The notes: a model not told the origin generated them from the sequence alone. A stretch of 64,000 bases of DNA from Polaribacter sp. ALD11 (GCF_002831685.1 NZ_CP025119.1:1089001-1153000); one strand, 5' to 3'. Counted from the first letter of the stretch, positions 27,695 to 37,862 are shown. Numbers and translations are program-made.

Positions 27695-28903
27695 TTAAGA
27701 TATTCTTTTTACAATTTCGTTTATAATATCTTTAGCTACTTCAACTTTAGACTTTAATTCAAATGGTTGCTCATTAAAATCTTTATCAATAATAGTAATT
27801 TTATTTGTGTCTGTTGCAAAACCAGCACCTTTATCTTGTAACGAATTTAAAACAATTGCATCTAAATTCTTTCTTTTTAGCTTGCCTTTTGCATTTTCTA
27901 ATTCGTTATTGGTTTCTAAAGCAAAACCCACCAAAAATTGATGCTTCTTAATTTTACCCAAAGAAGCTAAAATATCTTTTGTTGGTGTTAACAAAATCTC
28001 TAACGTAGCAGCTGTCTTTTTTATTTTCTGAGAAGCAATGTTTTTTGGTTTATAATCTGCTACAGCAGCAGAAAGTATGGCAATATCTACATCTTTAAAA
28101 TATGTATGAGCTGCATTGTACATTTCTTCCGCAGAGACTACATCTATTCTGTGAACGAAAGAATGTTTTATTTGTTGATTGCTTGGACCAGAAATTAAGT
28201 AGACTTCTGCGCCTAAATTAGCAGCAGCATTTGCAATTGCAAATCCCATTTTTCCTGAAGAATGATTTCCTATAAAACGTACAGGATCTATCGCTTCATA
28301 CGTTGGGCCTGCAGTTATTAATACTTTTTTTCCTTTTAAAGGCAAATTAGAGAGTATATCATTTTCTATAAATGACACAATGTCTTCGGTTTCTGCCATT
28401 CTACCTTCGCCAACTAAACCACTTGCTAGTTCGCCTGACGTTGCAGGAATTAGAATGTTGCCAAAATCTTGTAATTTTTCTAAACTTTCTTTGGTTGATG
28501 GATGGATATACATATCCAAATCCATTGCAGGTGCAAAATAAACAGGACATTTTGCAGATAAGTAAGTTGCTAACAACAAATTATCGCAAGTTCCATTTGT
28601 CATTTTAGACAAGGTATTTGCGGTAGCTGGCGCAATTACCATATAATCTGCCCAAAGACCTAAATCTACGTGATTATTCCACAATTCATTTTCATCTTCT
28701 TTAGAATAAAAAGTAGATAGAACTGGGTTTTTAGAAAGTGTAGAAAGTGTAAGAGGTGTTATAAAATCTTTAGACGCAGGAGTCATAATAACTTTGACTT
28801 CTGCGCCTAATTTTATAAATAAACGAACTAAACTAGCCGTTTTATATGCTGCAATACCAGCAGTTATTCCTAAAAGAATCTTCTTTTCTTTTAAGACAGA
28901 CAT
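27695..28903 (-). CDS. coaBC: Bifunctional phosphopantothenoylcysteine decarboxylase/phosphopantothenate-cysteine ligase
   Basis: A 402-residue fused enzyme of coenzyme A biosynthesis. The N-terminal flavoprotein domain (CoaC, about 1-185) has GITAGIAAYK, the His-containing WNNHVDLG and APAMDLDMYIHPST. The C-terminal ligase domain (CoaB) starts at GKKVLITAGPTYEAIDPVRF and contains NHSSGKMGFAIANAA and ILSAAVADYKP. Its ATG overlaps the rpoZ stop codon by one base (TAATG), which indicates translational coupling. Confidence 0.95.
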   Translation of the reverse strand: MSVLKEKKILLGITAGIAAYKTASLVRLFIKLGAEVKVIMTPASKDFITPLTLSTLSKNPVLSTFYSKEDENELWNNHVDLGLWADYMVIAPATANTLSKMTNGTCDNLLLATYLSAKCPVYFAPAMDLDMYIHPSTKESLEKLQDFGNILIPATSGELASGLVGEGRMAETEDIVSFIENDILSNLPLKGKKVLITAGPTYEAIDPVRFIGNHSSGKMGFAIANAAANLGAEVYLISGPSNQQIKHSFVHRIDVVSAEEMYNAAHTYFKDVDIAILSAAVADYKPKNIASQKIKKTAATLEILLTPTKDILASLGKIKKHQFLVGFALETNNELENAKGKLKRKNLDAIVLNSLQDKGAGFATDTNKITIIDKDFNEQPFELKSKVEVAKDIINEIVKRIS

Positions 28904-29223
28904 TACTCTGTTTCTGGAGTTCTGAAATACACTTTACCATTTAACCACTCTTCAACAGCCATTGCCGTTGGTTTAGGTAATCTTTCGTAAAATTTAGAAA
29001 CTTCTATTTGCTCTTTATTTTCAAATACTTCTTCTAAAGAATCATTATACGTTGCAAATTCATCTAACTTATCTACCAATTCTCTTTTTAAATCAGAATT
29101 AATTTGATTAGCTCTTTTTGCAATGATAGAAATTGCCTTATAAATATTTTCTGTTGGCGCTTCAATCTCATTTTTGTCGTAAGTAATAGTACTTAACGGT
29201 GCTTTTGTATCTTTATAATCCAT
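28903..29223 (-). CDS. rpoZ: RNA polymerase omega subunit-like protein
   Basis: A 106-residue Bacteroidetes-type RpoZ. The omega core is visible as NIYKAISIIAKRANQIN followed by an acidic helix. Compared with E. coli omega it has a longer C-terminal region (FYERLPKPTAMAVEEWLNGK). Placement between bamD (9 bases upstream) and coaBC (one-base overlap) is conserved in the phylum and supports the call. Confidence 0.85.
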   Translation of the reverse strand: MDYKDTKAPLSTITYDKNEIEAPTENIYKAISIIAKRANQINSDLKRELVDKLDEFATYNDSLEEVFENKEQIEVSKFYERLPKPTAMAVEEWLNGKVYFRTPETE

Positions 29224-29232
29224 CTCTAATAA

Positions 29233-30093
29233 TTATTTCTTTTGTAAATTTTCGAACTCTTTTTGCTTTGCAACTAAAGCATCAATTCTTGTTTTTTCAG
29301 TTTGTAACGTTGCTAACATTAAATTAGAATCTTCCATATATTGAGACTCTGGAAAACTTTTCTTTAACTTCTCATAAGCATCAATTGCATCAGCTATTCT
29401 TTCTTCCTTTCTTCTATCGTAACTTTTTAAAACAAAATCATGTGCTGCCTTAAATCTAAAATATAAAGCTTCTTCTTTATATTTTGTACCTAGAAAATCT
29501 TCTAACAAATTATCAAACGCTTGTATTGCCGCTTTGTAATTTCTTAAATCGTATCCTGCTGTTCTATAATAGGTCTTTGCTATTTCAAAGTATTTCTTTT
29601 CTAACTTCGCTCTTAATTCTGAATAGTATTTATTCGCTTCATCAATTTTATCTGAAGCAGGATACGTATTTATAAAACTTTGGAAAGATTCTAAAGCTTT
29701 ATTTGTATCTGTTGGATCGATACTAAAACGAGGAGACGCTAACTTATAACTGTAAGCAGATAAAAATGCAGCTTCTTCTCTTTTAGAACTTTTTGGGTAA
29801 TTATTTGTGAAACGATCAAAATAATAACCTGCAATACTGTAATTCTTTTCGTTAAAATTAGACTGCGCAATCATAAATGAAATACGTTCCATTTGAGGTT
29901 TCCCTCTGTAAGATGGCGTAACTTTTTCGAATAAACGCAAAGCTTTACTGTATTTCTGACTTTCGTACATTTTAACAGCCATCTTATACTGCTCTTCAGA
30001 GGTACCTTTATTTAATATTTTTTGGTATTCACCACAAGAAGATAGTAGTAAACTAAAGACCAATAAATACGCTAAATTTTTAATTTTTTGCAT
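29233..30093 (-). CDS. bamD: Outer membrane assembly lipoprotein BamD
   Basis: A 286-residue lipoprotein with lipobox LLLSSC followed by GEYQK. TPR units cover the rest, for example YSKALRLFEKVTPSYRGKP and DEANKYYSELRAKLEKKYF, as in BamD (YfiO), the essential partner of BamA in beta-barrel insertion. It is the first gene of the bamD-rpoZ-coaBC series. Confidence 0.88.
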   Translation of the reverse strand: MQKIKNLAYLLVFSLLLSSCGEYQKILNKGTSEEQYKMAVKMYESQKYSKALRLFEKVTPSYRGKPQMERISFMIAQSNFNEKNYSIAGYYFDRFTNNYPKSSKREEAAFLSAYSYKLASPRFSIDPTDTNKALESFQSFINTYPASDKIDEANKYYSELRAKLEKKYFEIAKTYYRTAGYDLRNYKAAIQAFDNLLEDFLGTKYKEEALYFRFKAAHDFVLKSYDRRKEERIADAIDAYEKLKKSFPESQYMEDSNLMLATLQTEKTRIDALVAKQKEFENLQKK

Positions 30094-30097
30094 CGGG

Positions 30098-30105
30098 CAA
30101 AATTA
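30098..30105 (-). promoter_or_regulatory. Candidate -7 element for bamD
   Basis: On the minus strand TAATTTTG lies 4 bases before the bamD ATG. If used, transcription would begin at or near the start codon, giving a nearly leaderless message. No -33 element is clear. Confidence 0.3.
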
Positions 30106-30216
30106 GTGATTAATTATGGATTAATAAAACGTTTTTTAACACAGTTAATTGTGTACCACAATAATCTATAAAAAAACTAATAAAAAGAGACTTTAGATAC
30201 TAAAAGTTTGTTAATC

Positions 30217-30726
30217 TTAAAGCTGAGTTGTAGGTGCTGCTACCAACGATTTTATATCGTTATCGAAAAGATAGAAACCACCTTTATCATCTCCTATTAA
30301 GTTTATTTTATCTAGAATATTTCTCGCAAGTGCCTCTTCTTCAATTTGTTCTGAAACATACCATTGTAAAAAATTATGTGTTGCATGGTCCTTTTCTTGT
30401 AAACAGATATCAATCAAATCGTTTATGCACTCAGAAACCTTTACTTCATGGTTAAATAATTCTTGAAACATTTCTTTAAAAGAACCAAATTGAACAGGTG
30501 GTGCTTCTAATTGAGATATTTTTGCATGTCCGCCGCGTTCATTTACAAACTTCACCAACTTTAACATGTGCATTCTTTCTTCGTCTGAATGTGCATACAT
30601 AAATTGAGCAACACCTTCAAAGCCTAGAACCTCAGCCCAAGAAGCCATCGATAAATAAACTTGAGATGACTGTGCTTCTACTGTAATTTGGTTATTAAGT
30701 GCTTCTTCTATAATTGGTGATAACAT
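30217..30726 (-). CDS. ftnA: Non-heme ferritin
   Basis: A 169-residue four-helix iron-storage protein. Ferroxidase ligands are seen in EAQSSQVYLSMASW, DEERMHM and WYVSEQIEEE. An ATG at 30753 would add nine residues, but a TAAATTTG promoter element at 30751-30758 overlaps that site, so the internal ATG at 30726 is chosen. FtnA-type ferritins oxidise Fe2+ and store it as mineral in a 24-mer cytoplasmic shell. It is a single-gene unit between bamD and dapA. Confidence 0.92.
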   Translation of the reverse strand: MLSPIIEEALNNQITVEAQSSQVYLSMASWAEVLGFEGVAQFMYAHSDEERMHMLKLVKFVNERGGHAKISQLEAPPVQFGSFKEMFQELFNHEVKVSECINDLIDICLQEKDHATHNFLQWYVSEQIEEEALARNILDKINLIGDDKGGFYLFDNDIKSLVAAPTTQL

Positions 30727-30750
30727 ATTCTTTGTTTTAATTTTGTAAAT

Positions 30751-30758
30751 CAAATTTA
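30751..30758 (-). promoter_or_regulatory. Candidate -7 element for ferritin
   Basis: On the minus strand TAAATTTG matches TAnnTTTG and lies 24 bases before the ATG at 30726. It overlaps the longer alternative start at 30753 and therefore supports the shorter protein. A -33 element is not evident. Confidence 0.4.
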
Positions 30759-30816
30759 GGCATTAAAATGTATTAATTTTAATATAAAATTAGATTTCTA
30801 CCTATTTATAATTAAT

Positions 30817-31698
30817 CTAAAACGAAAAGGTTTTTACATAATTGGCAATTTTGCCATGTAATTCTTCAGAAGCCTTCACTAAAGGTAAACGAACTTCGTT
30901 TCTACAAATTCCTAATTCTTGCAAAACTGTTTTTATTCCTGCCGGATTATTTTCTTCAAAAATTAAGTCTATTATCTCCATCATCTTAAAATGAATTGCA
31001 TAACCTTCTTTATTTTCGCCATTTAAACCACAATTAATTAAAGTAGAAAATTCTTTTGGATATGCTTGTCCAATCACAGAAATAACTCCTGCACCACCTG
31101 CTAGTGTTATTCCCAAGGCCAAATCATCATCACCAGAAATAACTAAAAAATCTGCTGGTTTGTTTTTCAACAACTCTAAATATTGCTGCATATTATTCCC
31201 TGCTTCCTTCACTCCTACTATATTGGTAAAATCATTTGCCAAACGAATAGTTGTTCTAGCGTCCATATTTTTTGCTGTTCTACCAGGAACGTTGTATAAT
31301 ATAATTGGCTTTTCTGTTGCCGCTGCCAATGTTTTAAAATGCTGATAAAAACCTTCTTGTGTTGGTTTACTATAATAAGGTACAACAGACAAAATACCAT
31401 CAATATTACTTAAATCTGTAGTTTTTATATCTTTTACAACTTCTAAAGTATTGTTTCCTCCAATCCCCAAAACTAAAGGAACTCTACCTGCATTTGTTGC
31501 TACAATAAGGTCTATAATCTGAAGTTTTTCTTCTTTACTAATTGTTGCGCTTTCTGCAGTTGTACCATTTATTACTAAATAGTTTGTACCGTTTTCTATA
31601 TTGAAATTCACCAACTTTACAAGTGCATTAAAATCTACACTTAAATCTTCTTTAAAAGGGGTAACTAAAGCAACTCCTGTTCCTATAAACTTTTGCAT
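30817..31698 (-). CDS. dapA: 4-hydroxy-tetrahydrodipicolinate synthase
   Basis: A 293-residue TIM-barrel aldolase that condenses pyruvate with aspartate semialdehyde, the first step of the lysine and diaminopimelate branch. Motifs are GTGVALVTPF, NGTTAESATIS, LYNVPGRTAKNM (active-site Tyr) and VGVKEAG with the Schiff-base Lys. Start at ATG 31698 gives the standard MQKF(I)GTG N-terminus; ATG 31707 would add three residues. Confidence 0.95.
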   Translation of the reverse strand: MQKFIGTGVALVTPFKEDLSVDFNALVKLVNFNIENGTNYLVINGTTAESATISKEEKLQIIDLIVATNAGRVPLVLGIGGNNTLEVVKDIKTTDLSNIDGILSVVPYYSKPTQEGFYQHFKTLAAATEKPIILYNVPGRTAKNMDARTTIRLANDFTNIVGVKEAGNNMQQYLELLKNKPADFLVISGDDDLALGITLAGGAGVISVIGQAYPKEFSTLINCGLNGENKEGYAIHFKMMEIIDLIFEENNPAGIKTVLQELGICRNEVRLPLVKASEELHGKIANYVKTFSF

Positions 31699-31719
31699 TC
31701 TATACATATTTTAGAATGA

Positions 31720-31727
31720 CAAAATTA
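31720..31727 (-). promoter_or_regulatory. Candidate -7 element for dapA
   Basis: On the minus strand TAATTTTG lies 21 bases before the dapA ATG at 31698, a typical distance. No good -33 TTTG is seen. Confidence 0.35.
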
Positions 31728-31803
31728 CACTATTAAGATTGATTTTTTTAGGGATAAATTGAAGAATAGGAAGAATACACAACTTTAAACGGTAAGTTTA
31801 ATT

Positions 31804-32319
31804 TTATAATTTTTTAATAATTTGAAGATACTTTTTTAATTCTGAAGTAAATTCGCCTACATGCTCTATTTCTTCTGAAATTTCTATTTGATATAGCTTA
31901 GAGTTTGTTGCAGCAAAACCAACTTTAAACTGTGCTTTCGACTGTAAAACAGCACTTTCTAAAAAAATATTATTGGTATTAAAATACCCAATTAACAAAT
32001 CTAAAGGTTGTTCTAAAAAACTTTTAAAATTGGTTTGTGTAAACTGACCTCTCCAATTGATATCTTTTTCTGTAAAGTGTTTGTAAGAAATTTCATCTGT
32101 TTTACTAAACGCACGTAAACTGTAAATTTTAGCATTTTTTATTCCTAAAGCAGCTTCTACCGCCACTTTTAAATCTATTTTTGATGTAATTTCTTCGGAA
32201 GTAATAATACCAACAGTCTGTATTTTTTTTAAGGCTGAAGCACCACCAAACTCACTATTAGACAATAACTTATCTAACTTCTTCTTTAAAATAGTCTCTT
32301 TAAATCCTTGAAAAATCAT
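31804..32319 (-). CDS. Conserved flavobacterial protein (DUF6913-like)
   Basis: A 171-residue soluble protein without signal peptide or membrane segment. The sequence around TVGIITSEEI and LDLLIGYFNTNNIFLESAVL resembles a family found beside dapA in many Flavobacteriia (DUF6913). The second part, AQFKVGFAATNSKLYQIEI, is strand-rich. No catalytic motif is recognisable. It lies in a minus-strand series with close spacing to its neighbours, which suggests co-expression but not function. Confidence 0.6.
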   Translation of the reverse strand: MIFQGFKETILKKKLDKLLSNSEFGGASALKKIQTVGIITSEEITSKIDLKVAVEAALGIKNAKIYSLRAFSKTDEISYKHFTEKDINWRGQFTQTNFKSFLEQPLDLLIGYFNTNNIFLESAVLQSKAQFKVGFAATNSKLYQIEISEEIEHVGEFTSELKKYLQIIKKL

Positions 32320-32352
32320 TTATAGTTGAATTGAAAGTGATAAAAATAGCAA

Positions 32353-33435
32353 TTATTCTCTTACTATTTCTAATAAAATAAACTGATTTAGTTGTTTGCC
32401 ATACACCTGAAAATTATCATCTGAAACTAATAACAAAGATTGATTGCCATTCTCTAAAACGGGACCAAAAGTAACACCTTCTATATTGTCTATAATTCCT
32501 TCTGTTAACTTATCTTTTAAATCTTCAAAATTAATAAGCAAACGTTTCTTTAGTGGCAAATAGCTTGTTTCTTTTAATGACTTTACATTTAAAATATTGG
32601 AGGTTTCTTGTGTAACTTCTGCATCAAAAACTCGGACAATATTGCCATAAGCTCCATAACCGCTTTGGTAGGTTCTTTCGATGATAAAGAACTTATTTTT
32701 ATCATATTCGAGTATAGCTGTTACTCCGTTTAAATTTACAGTCCCTTTCGAAGGTTTTGTAATTTGCTCTAATTGATATGCAAATTGCTTCGTAGCCCTC
32801 TTTGTTTCAGTGTTATAATACGTAATTCTAACAGGAGATTGTGTTTTAGTAAAAGTTGGTTCTACTCCATCATTTTTTAAAGGAGCTTCCATTATAGACC
32901 AGAAACCTTTTTTATCAATACTTTTAGAAGAGCCTTCTAATACACCATTGTGTTTTATGTTTTTTAAATTTTGAAGACTTTCTGGTAATTCATATTCTGT
33001 AATAAAATTCCCACTAAAATCTGTCGTAAAAATACTTGGCTTGCTTCCTCTTCTAATAGAACCTTCCGTAGAAAAATTAATTTGCTTTTTTTCTTCGTCT
33101 ACAAAAATAGATTCTAAATCTAAGCTATTTTCTTTATAGAAATTAGTGATTGAATCATTTAAAAAAATAACATCTTTAAAATTAATACTTGTTATTTTTC
33201 TTTTATCAATATTAATTATAGCCTTTACAAACCTAGGATTGTTTGCGTCATCTATAACAAAATAATAAAACCCATTACTATAATCTACACCAGATAAACC
33301 GCCAATTATTGTACCTTTAAGTGATACTGAATCTTTAAGAACAAACTCGCTAACAAACTGTAAATTATTTTTTTTACCAGTACTACAAGAATATAAATTA
33401 ACTATCAGTAATAAAAAAATAAGATTTACTTTCAT
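32353..33435 (-). CDS. Esterase-like activity of phytase family lipoprotein
   Basis: A 360-residue lipoprotein with signal and lipobox NLYSC. The body reads as a beta-propeller-like Phytase-like (PF13449-type) domain, with IGGLSGVDY near the start, SLDLESIFVD, GVLEGSSKSIDKKGFWSIMEAPL in the middle and DNIEGVTFGPVLENG at the end. Members are predicted to act on phosphate esters, but activity is unproven. Anchoring in the periplasm or outer membrane is expected. Confidence 0.7.
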   Translation of the reverse strand: MKVNLIFLLLIVNLYSCSTGKKNNLQFVSEFVLKDSVSLKGTIIGGLSGVDYSNGFYYFVIDDANNPRFVKAIINIDKRKITSINFKDVIFLNDSITNFYKENSLDLESIFVDEEKKQINFSTEGSIRRGSKPSIFTTDFSGNFITEYELPESLQNLKNIKHNGVLEGSSKSIDKKGFWSIMEAPLKNDGVEPTFTKTQSPVRITYYNTETKRATKQFAYQLEQITKPSKGTVNLNGVTAILEYDKNKFFIIERTYQSGYGAYGNIVRVFDAEVTQETSNILNVKSLKETSYLPLKKRLLINFEDLKDKLTEGIIDNIEGVTFGPVLENGNQSLLLVSDDNFQVYGKQLNQFILLEIVRE

Positions 33436-33481
33436 TTACATTATAATTTAACATTTTTTTAATTAGGTAGGAGCTATTCTT

Positions 33482-34135
33482 CTAAGAATCTTTTACCACC
33501 ATTGCTTTACAAATTAGATATTGAGCAACAATATAAGTAATCATTATACTTAAACCATACACCTCTCTAGCTTCATAAAACTTATTAACAGCTAATAGAC
33601 TATCTGATATTATAAAAATTAAAGCACCTAAAAATAACCATAAGTTTTCAGTGTTTTTTTGTTGCACATAATTTAACAAAGTAAGTGTACCAAAAGCAGA
33701 GATTATAAGTCCATAAATTATTACAGGAACTAACATTTCGCCCAAATTATCTCGTATTAAATAAACGATACTTCCAAAAGCAATTACAAACGGAATTGAA
33801 TATGTAAGAATCTTATTATAGCTTATTTTCTTTAAATAGTTCGAAGATATTTTTATGTATAAAATATGGGCTATTAAAAAAGAAACAAGTCCGAATAAGA
33901 AAAAGGCTTCTTTAAAAAGCAAAAAAGTATCTCCCCAAAAAGAGAAAAATAATGCTGAGACATACCAAAAGCTCACTTTATTAACCGATAGCAAATAAAT
34001 AACAGCTAAAGATATTGTTATAAATGGTTTTGTTAAAAAAGCTAATTTATCATAAAACAAAAGTCCTAAAATATGCAATACAACAATAACAAGAAATAAT
34101 ACTGATGCTGATATTACTTTGGTTTTTCTTTTCAT
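33482..34135 (-). CDS. YhhN/TMEM86 family lysoplasmalogenase-like membrane protein
   Basis: A 217-residue protein with about eight short hydrophobic helices. Conserved acidic positions of the YhhN family appear in FFSFWGDTFLL and FIISDSLLAVNKF. Eukaryotic TMEM86 members hydrolyse the vinyl-ether bond of lysoplasmalogens, and some bacterial homologues share that activity. Whether this bacterium makes plasmalogens is not visible here. It starts 4 bases after the end of the ABC permease-peptidase gene. Confidence 0.75.
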   Translation of the reverse strand: MKRKTKVISASVLFLVIVVLHILGLLFYDKLAFLTKPFITISLAVIYLLSVNKVSFWYVSALFFSFWGDTFLLFKEAFFLFGLVSFLIAHILYIKISSNYLKKISYNKILTYSIPFVIAFGSIVYLIRDNLGEMLVPVIIYGLIISAFGTLTLLNYVQQKNTENLWLFLGALIFIISDSLLAVNKFYEAREVYGLSIMITYIVAQYLICKAMVVKDS

Positions 34136-34139
34136 ATTT

Positions 34140-37100
34140 TTATAATTTCCTCCTGTTATCGTCAGACTTTGTATCTATTAATTTATTGTAAGGATCTATC
34201 CCTACTTCAATAGGCTTTTCAGCTACAATTATTGTAATCTTATTATGAATCTGAGTTATTTTATGTTTTTGAAAATACAGTTGTTTTTCCTTCTTTTCCC
34301 CTTCTATTTCATCGCTAGAAAAGATACCAATATCTATATAATCTGCCAAAGGAAGCGATAAAATAGGAGAACTCATTTTCTCTGTTTTATAACTTAAAGT
34401 ATCACCTACTTTTTCTCCATAAAATTTCTTTCCTTTTTCATCATTTCTATATTTAGAAACTTCAAACTCAATATCTACTTGGTAGGTACCATTTTCTAAT
34501 TCGGTAGACTCTACAGCTACAATTCTATTTTTATACAGCGTAATCGTCTCAAACATATCTTTTATTACATATTGTAAAGAATCTGGCGTTACTTCTCTAA
34601 TATAGTTAACCATCTCGATAGAAGTTGTGTAAGGTGGCTCTTGAAACTGTACCTTTTCTACATATTTTTTTAACGCTCCGTTTAATTTTTCTTCACCGAT
34701 ATAATCACTTAAAGCATATAAAACCAAAGAACCTTTTTGATAACGAATATACCCTTGCCCGTCATTATACATTAACGGTTTTTCTCTCTTAGTTTCAAAA
34801 GTTCGTTGCATTAAATAACCATCTAAAGCATCTTTTAAGAATTTACGCATCTTCGGTTTGCCATGTTGATGCTCTAAAACCTTTAAAGAAACATATTCAG
34901 ACATGCTTTCAGATAGCATTGTTGCTCCTAAAACATCTGCTCCAATTACTTGATGCGCCCACCATTGATGTGCAACTTCATGAACTGTAACAGCAAAAGG
35001 ATAATCTACACCGTCTTCATTTTCTTCATCTACGTCTGCAATAAAACCAAAACCTTCTGAAAATGGAATTGTATTCGCAAAAGCTTGTGCAAAAGTACCT
35101 GCAGTTCTTGGAAACTCTATAATTCTTAACTGTTTGTGTTGATATGGGCTAAAATTCTTCGCATTATAAGCAACCGAAGCTTTCATTCCTTTCATCATTC
35201 TATCTAGGTTATAATCATGCGGTTTGTGATAGTAAATTTCTAAACTAATTCCGTTCCATATTTCTTTCTTTACTTCATATCTCGCAGAATTAAATGCATA
35301 AAAATTCAATATTTTACTATCCATTTTATAATGGAAATATTTACGATTTCCTTCTGTCCATTCTTTTTGCAAATATCCTGGTGCAATAGCAATTTGGTCT
35401 TCGGAAGTAGAAACTGTTGCTTCAAAATCGATCCAATCTGAGTCTTTAGAGATATACGTATTCCCTAAAGCTGTAGAGTCTGATGGATGCGGACGTAAAT
35501 TATTAACCGATAAATCGTACTTTTCACGTGTCTTATTATCTGTCAATTCTCCTCCAGATGAATATCCTAAAGTAGGAAACATTGAAGAATTATTAATAAA
35601 TGTTCCGTTTTCTCTGATAGGAGATTTCTTTTGAAACATGGTGTTTTCTTCACTTTTTACATTGATTGTAAGTTGCAAAGTATCTCCTGGCTGTATTTTT
35701 TTATTAAACTTATAAATATCAAAATTAAAAACTGTGTCTTCTAAAACGAGATTATTTGGTTTGTTAAATTCAAAGGTATTTTCCAACGAATTATGATTCA
35801 AGAAAATACTATCTATTGCTTTATTCGTTTTATTTACCAGCGTATAAATGGCACTTGCTTTGTACGTTTTTTTCTTCGGAAAAATATGCACATCAGCATT
35901 TACGGCAACTACCCTAGGTTGTTTATAATCTGCGTACTTTTTATATGTTTTTTCCCATTTAACGGCATTTAGTTCCGCTTGTTTAGAAGCTGAGTTTTTA
36001 GTGTCTGCCTTTGTTTCTAAATAAATAGTAACTCCTAAAGTTAAAAAAGCAACCAAAACCACAATAAAACTAACTTTATACGGCGTTTTAAATCGTTTTG
36101 TCGCAATATTTAATCTCTCTACAAAAGAACTTGGTAAACCTCTTACCCACATTAAAATACTTAGAATTAGTAATAAGGTTCCTCCTAAAATCCAATACAA
36201 CTTATACCATAAATATCTTGATAAAGCAGAACCATATCCATTCATGTCTGAATAACTATAACCTGGACCTTCATTGTATTTAAAGATTGATAATTCTATT
36301 CCTATTAAAGATAAAAAGGGCGTACCGATGGCAATTATCAATAAAATAAAAAATCCTAAATATTGGTTTTTAACCAATGTTTGAATAAAGATTGATAACA
36401 ATGCCCAAACTAAATAGTTTAAGAATTTTAACCCAAATAATTCTTTTATATAATGACCTATTTCGAAATCATAATAACCTTTATAAACTTGAAAAAGCAT
36501 ACCAGAAACCATAATTACTGCTAATAAAACTAATTGCATTTTTAACAATGCAATTAACTTAGAGAATAACAACGTCCAGTTTGGTATTGGTGTGCTATCT
36601 ACTAAATGACTTATTTTAGCAGTTCTTGCTCTTTGCACCAACATACCTGCATATAAAAAAGTACATACATTTATTACAAGTAAACTAAAAATGTTACCTC
36701 CACCCAACATTTGCCACGTAACAGGAAGTGTGTCTGTACCAAAAATTTCGCTAGAACTAAACAACGTTCCTAACAACATTAAAATACCCACTATTAAAAT
36801 ACAAATAAAAGGTAAACTCTTATAAATATATCTAAAATCGATGTTAGACAATTTCCACATCGTTTTTAAATTCTGAATAAAAGAAAAATCTTTTGTTACT
36901 TTTGGTAATGTAATTGTTGTAATACCACTAAAATTTGTCTTTGTAACTCTTTCTCCTTTCGACTTTCTAAAAGAAATAGAAATGGCATTCTGACTGAATT
37001 TAAAGTACTTAAAAACCAATCCGAAGATTAAAGAAGAAATAACCAACCATAACAATCTGTTGTATATAATTAATTCTTTTATTGGTGTTTGTAATTCGTT

Positions 37101-37796
37101 TTGTTCAGAAACAGTCCAATATTTAGTATAATAATCTGAAGCCGAAGATCCGAAAGGATCTAAAATTGCTAATAAACTAGCTTGTTCTGGTTCAGAAAAA
37201 ATACTTGCTATTGCTCCTTGCGCAAACATTAAAATGATTACGGTTATAAAACCTGCTGCAATATTTCTAGAAAAAGTGACTACCGCAAAAACTACAGCAC
37301 CAAAAAACAACACATTTGGTAAAATATAAACCAAATACGTCTGCAAATAAGTCATAATATTAAAATCGCCCACAATTTCGGAATTGGTTCCCGGAAAGCG
37401 AAAACCAATAATCATTCCAATAGCAATTCCTAAAACAATTGCAGACACCACCACAATACCGCTAAAAAACTTTGCGAATAAATAATCTGCTTTTGTAAAA
37501 GGGTACGAATATAAGATAGTGTGCATTTCACTTTTAAAATCTCTATAAATAGAAACGCCAATAATTGATGGAAATAAAAAGAAAATTAAAACTGTAAAAC
37601 CGTTAAATAAACCATTTACATTAATTGGCGAATTTACAATTCTAGAAGAACCTGTAGTTCCTGTAATACCGTCCCAAATACCAGCAGATGTTGCGGATAA
37701 AAAGAAGGCTAAGAGTAAAAATATTGATGCGTATATATAAAATAAAGGTCTATTAAACCAATACTTTAATTCTTGTTTGAATATTGTTGAAAACAT
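34140..37796 (-). CDS. ABC-2 permease fused to an M1-type aminopeptidase domain
   Basis: A 1218-residue fusion. The N-terminal half (about 1-600) has twelve or so hydrophobic helices in two ABC-2 permease units, each beginning with a cytoplasmic amphipathic stretch. A final helix at about 577-597 leads into a 600-residue soluble domain of gluzincin type. HEVAH (939-943) followed by Trp946 and Glu963 in LSESMSEY matches the M1 zinc site, with one extra residue in the usual 18-residue spacing. The GAMEN exopeptidase motif is replaced by PFSEGFGF. The domain should face the periplasm. The ATPase partner gene lies 66 bases upstream. Substrate and direction are unknown. Confidence 0.85.
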   Translation of the reverse strand: MFSTIFKQELKYWFNRPLFYIYASIFLLLAFFLSATSAGIWDGITGTTGSSRIVNSPINVNGLFNGFTVLIFFLFPSIIGVSIYRDFKSEMHTILYSYPFTKADYLFAKFFSGIVVVSAIVLGIAIGMIIGFRFPGTNSEIVGDFNIMTYLQTYLVYILPNVLFFGAVVFAVVTFSRNIAAGFITVIILMFAQGAIASIFSEPEQASLLAILDPFGSSASDYYTKYWTVSEQNELQTPIKELIIYNRLLWLVISSLIFGLVFKYFKFSQNAISISFRKSKGERVTKTNFSGITTITLPKVTKDFSFIQNLKTMWKLSNIDFRYIYKSLPFICILIVGILMLLGTLFSSSEIFGTDTLPVTWQMLGGGNIFSLLVINVCTFLYAGMLVQRARTAKISHLVDSTPIPNWTLLFSKLIALLKMQLVLLAVIMVSGMLFQVYKGYYDFEIGHYIKELFGLKFLNYLVWALLSIFIQTLVKNQYLGFFILLIIAIGTPFLSLIGIELSIFKYNEGPGYSYSDMNGYGSALSRYLWYKLYWILGGTLLLILSILMWVRGLPSSFVERLNIATKRFKTPYKVSFIVVLVAFLTLGVTIYLETKADTKNSASKQAELNAVKWEKTYKKYADYKQPRVVAVNADVHIFPKKKTYKASAIYTLVNKTNKAIDSIFLNHNSLENTFEFNKPNNLVLEDTVFNFDIYKFNKKIQPGDTLQLTINVKSEENTMFQKKSPIRENGTFINNSSMFPTLGYSSGGELTDNKTREKYDLSVNNLRPHPSDSTALGNTYISKDSDWIDFEATVSTSEDQIAIAPGYLQKEWTEGNRKYFHYKMDSKILNFYAFNSARYEVKKEIWNGISLEIYYHKPHDYNLDRMMKGMKASVAYNAKNFSPYQHKQLRIIEFPRTAGTFAQAFANTIPFSEGFGFIADVDEENEDGVDYPFAVTVHEVAHQWWAHQVIGADVLGATMLSESMSEYVSLKVLEHQHGKPKMRKFLKDALDGYLMQRTFETKREKPLMYNDGQGYIRYQKGSLVLYALSDYIGEEKLNGALKKYVEKVQFQEPPYTTSIEMVNYIREVTPDSLQYVIKDMFETITLYKNRIVAVESTELENGTYQVDIEFEVSKYRNDEKGKKFYGEKVGDTLSYKTEKMSSPILSLPLADYIDIGIFSSDEIEGEKKEKQLYFQKHKITQIHNKITIIVAEKPIEVGIDPYNKLIDTKSDDNRRKL

Positions 37797-37862
37797 TTTT
37801 TTTGATTGTTAGATGATTAAAAAGTTAGATTTTTAGACGGTTAGGTATCTTCTTACTAACTG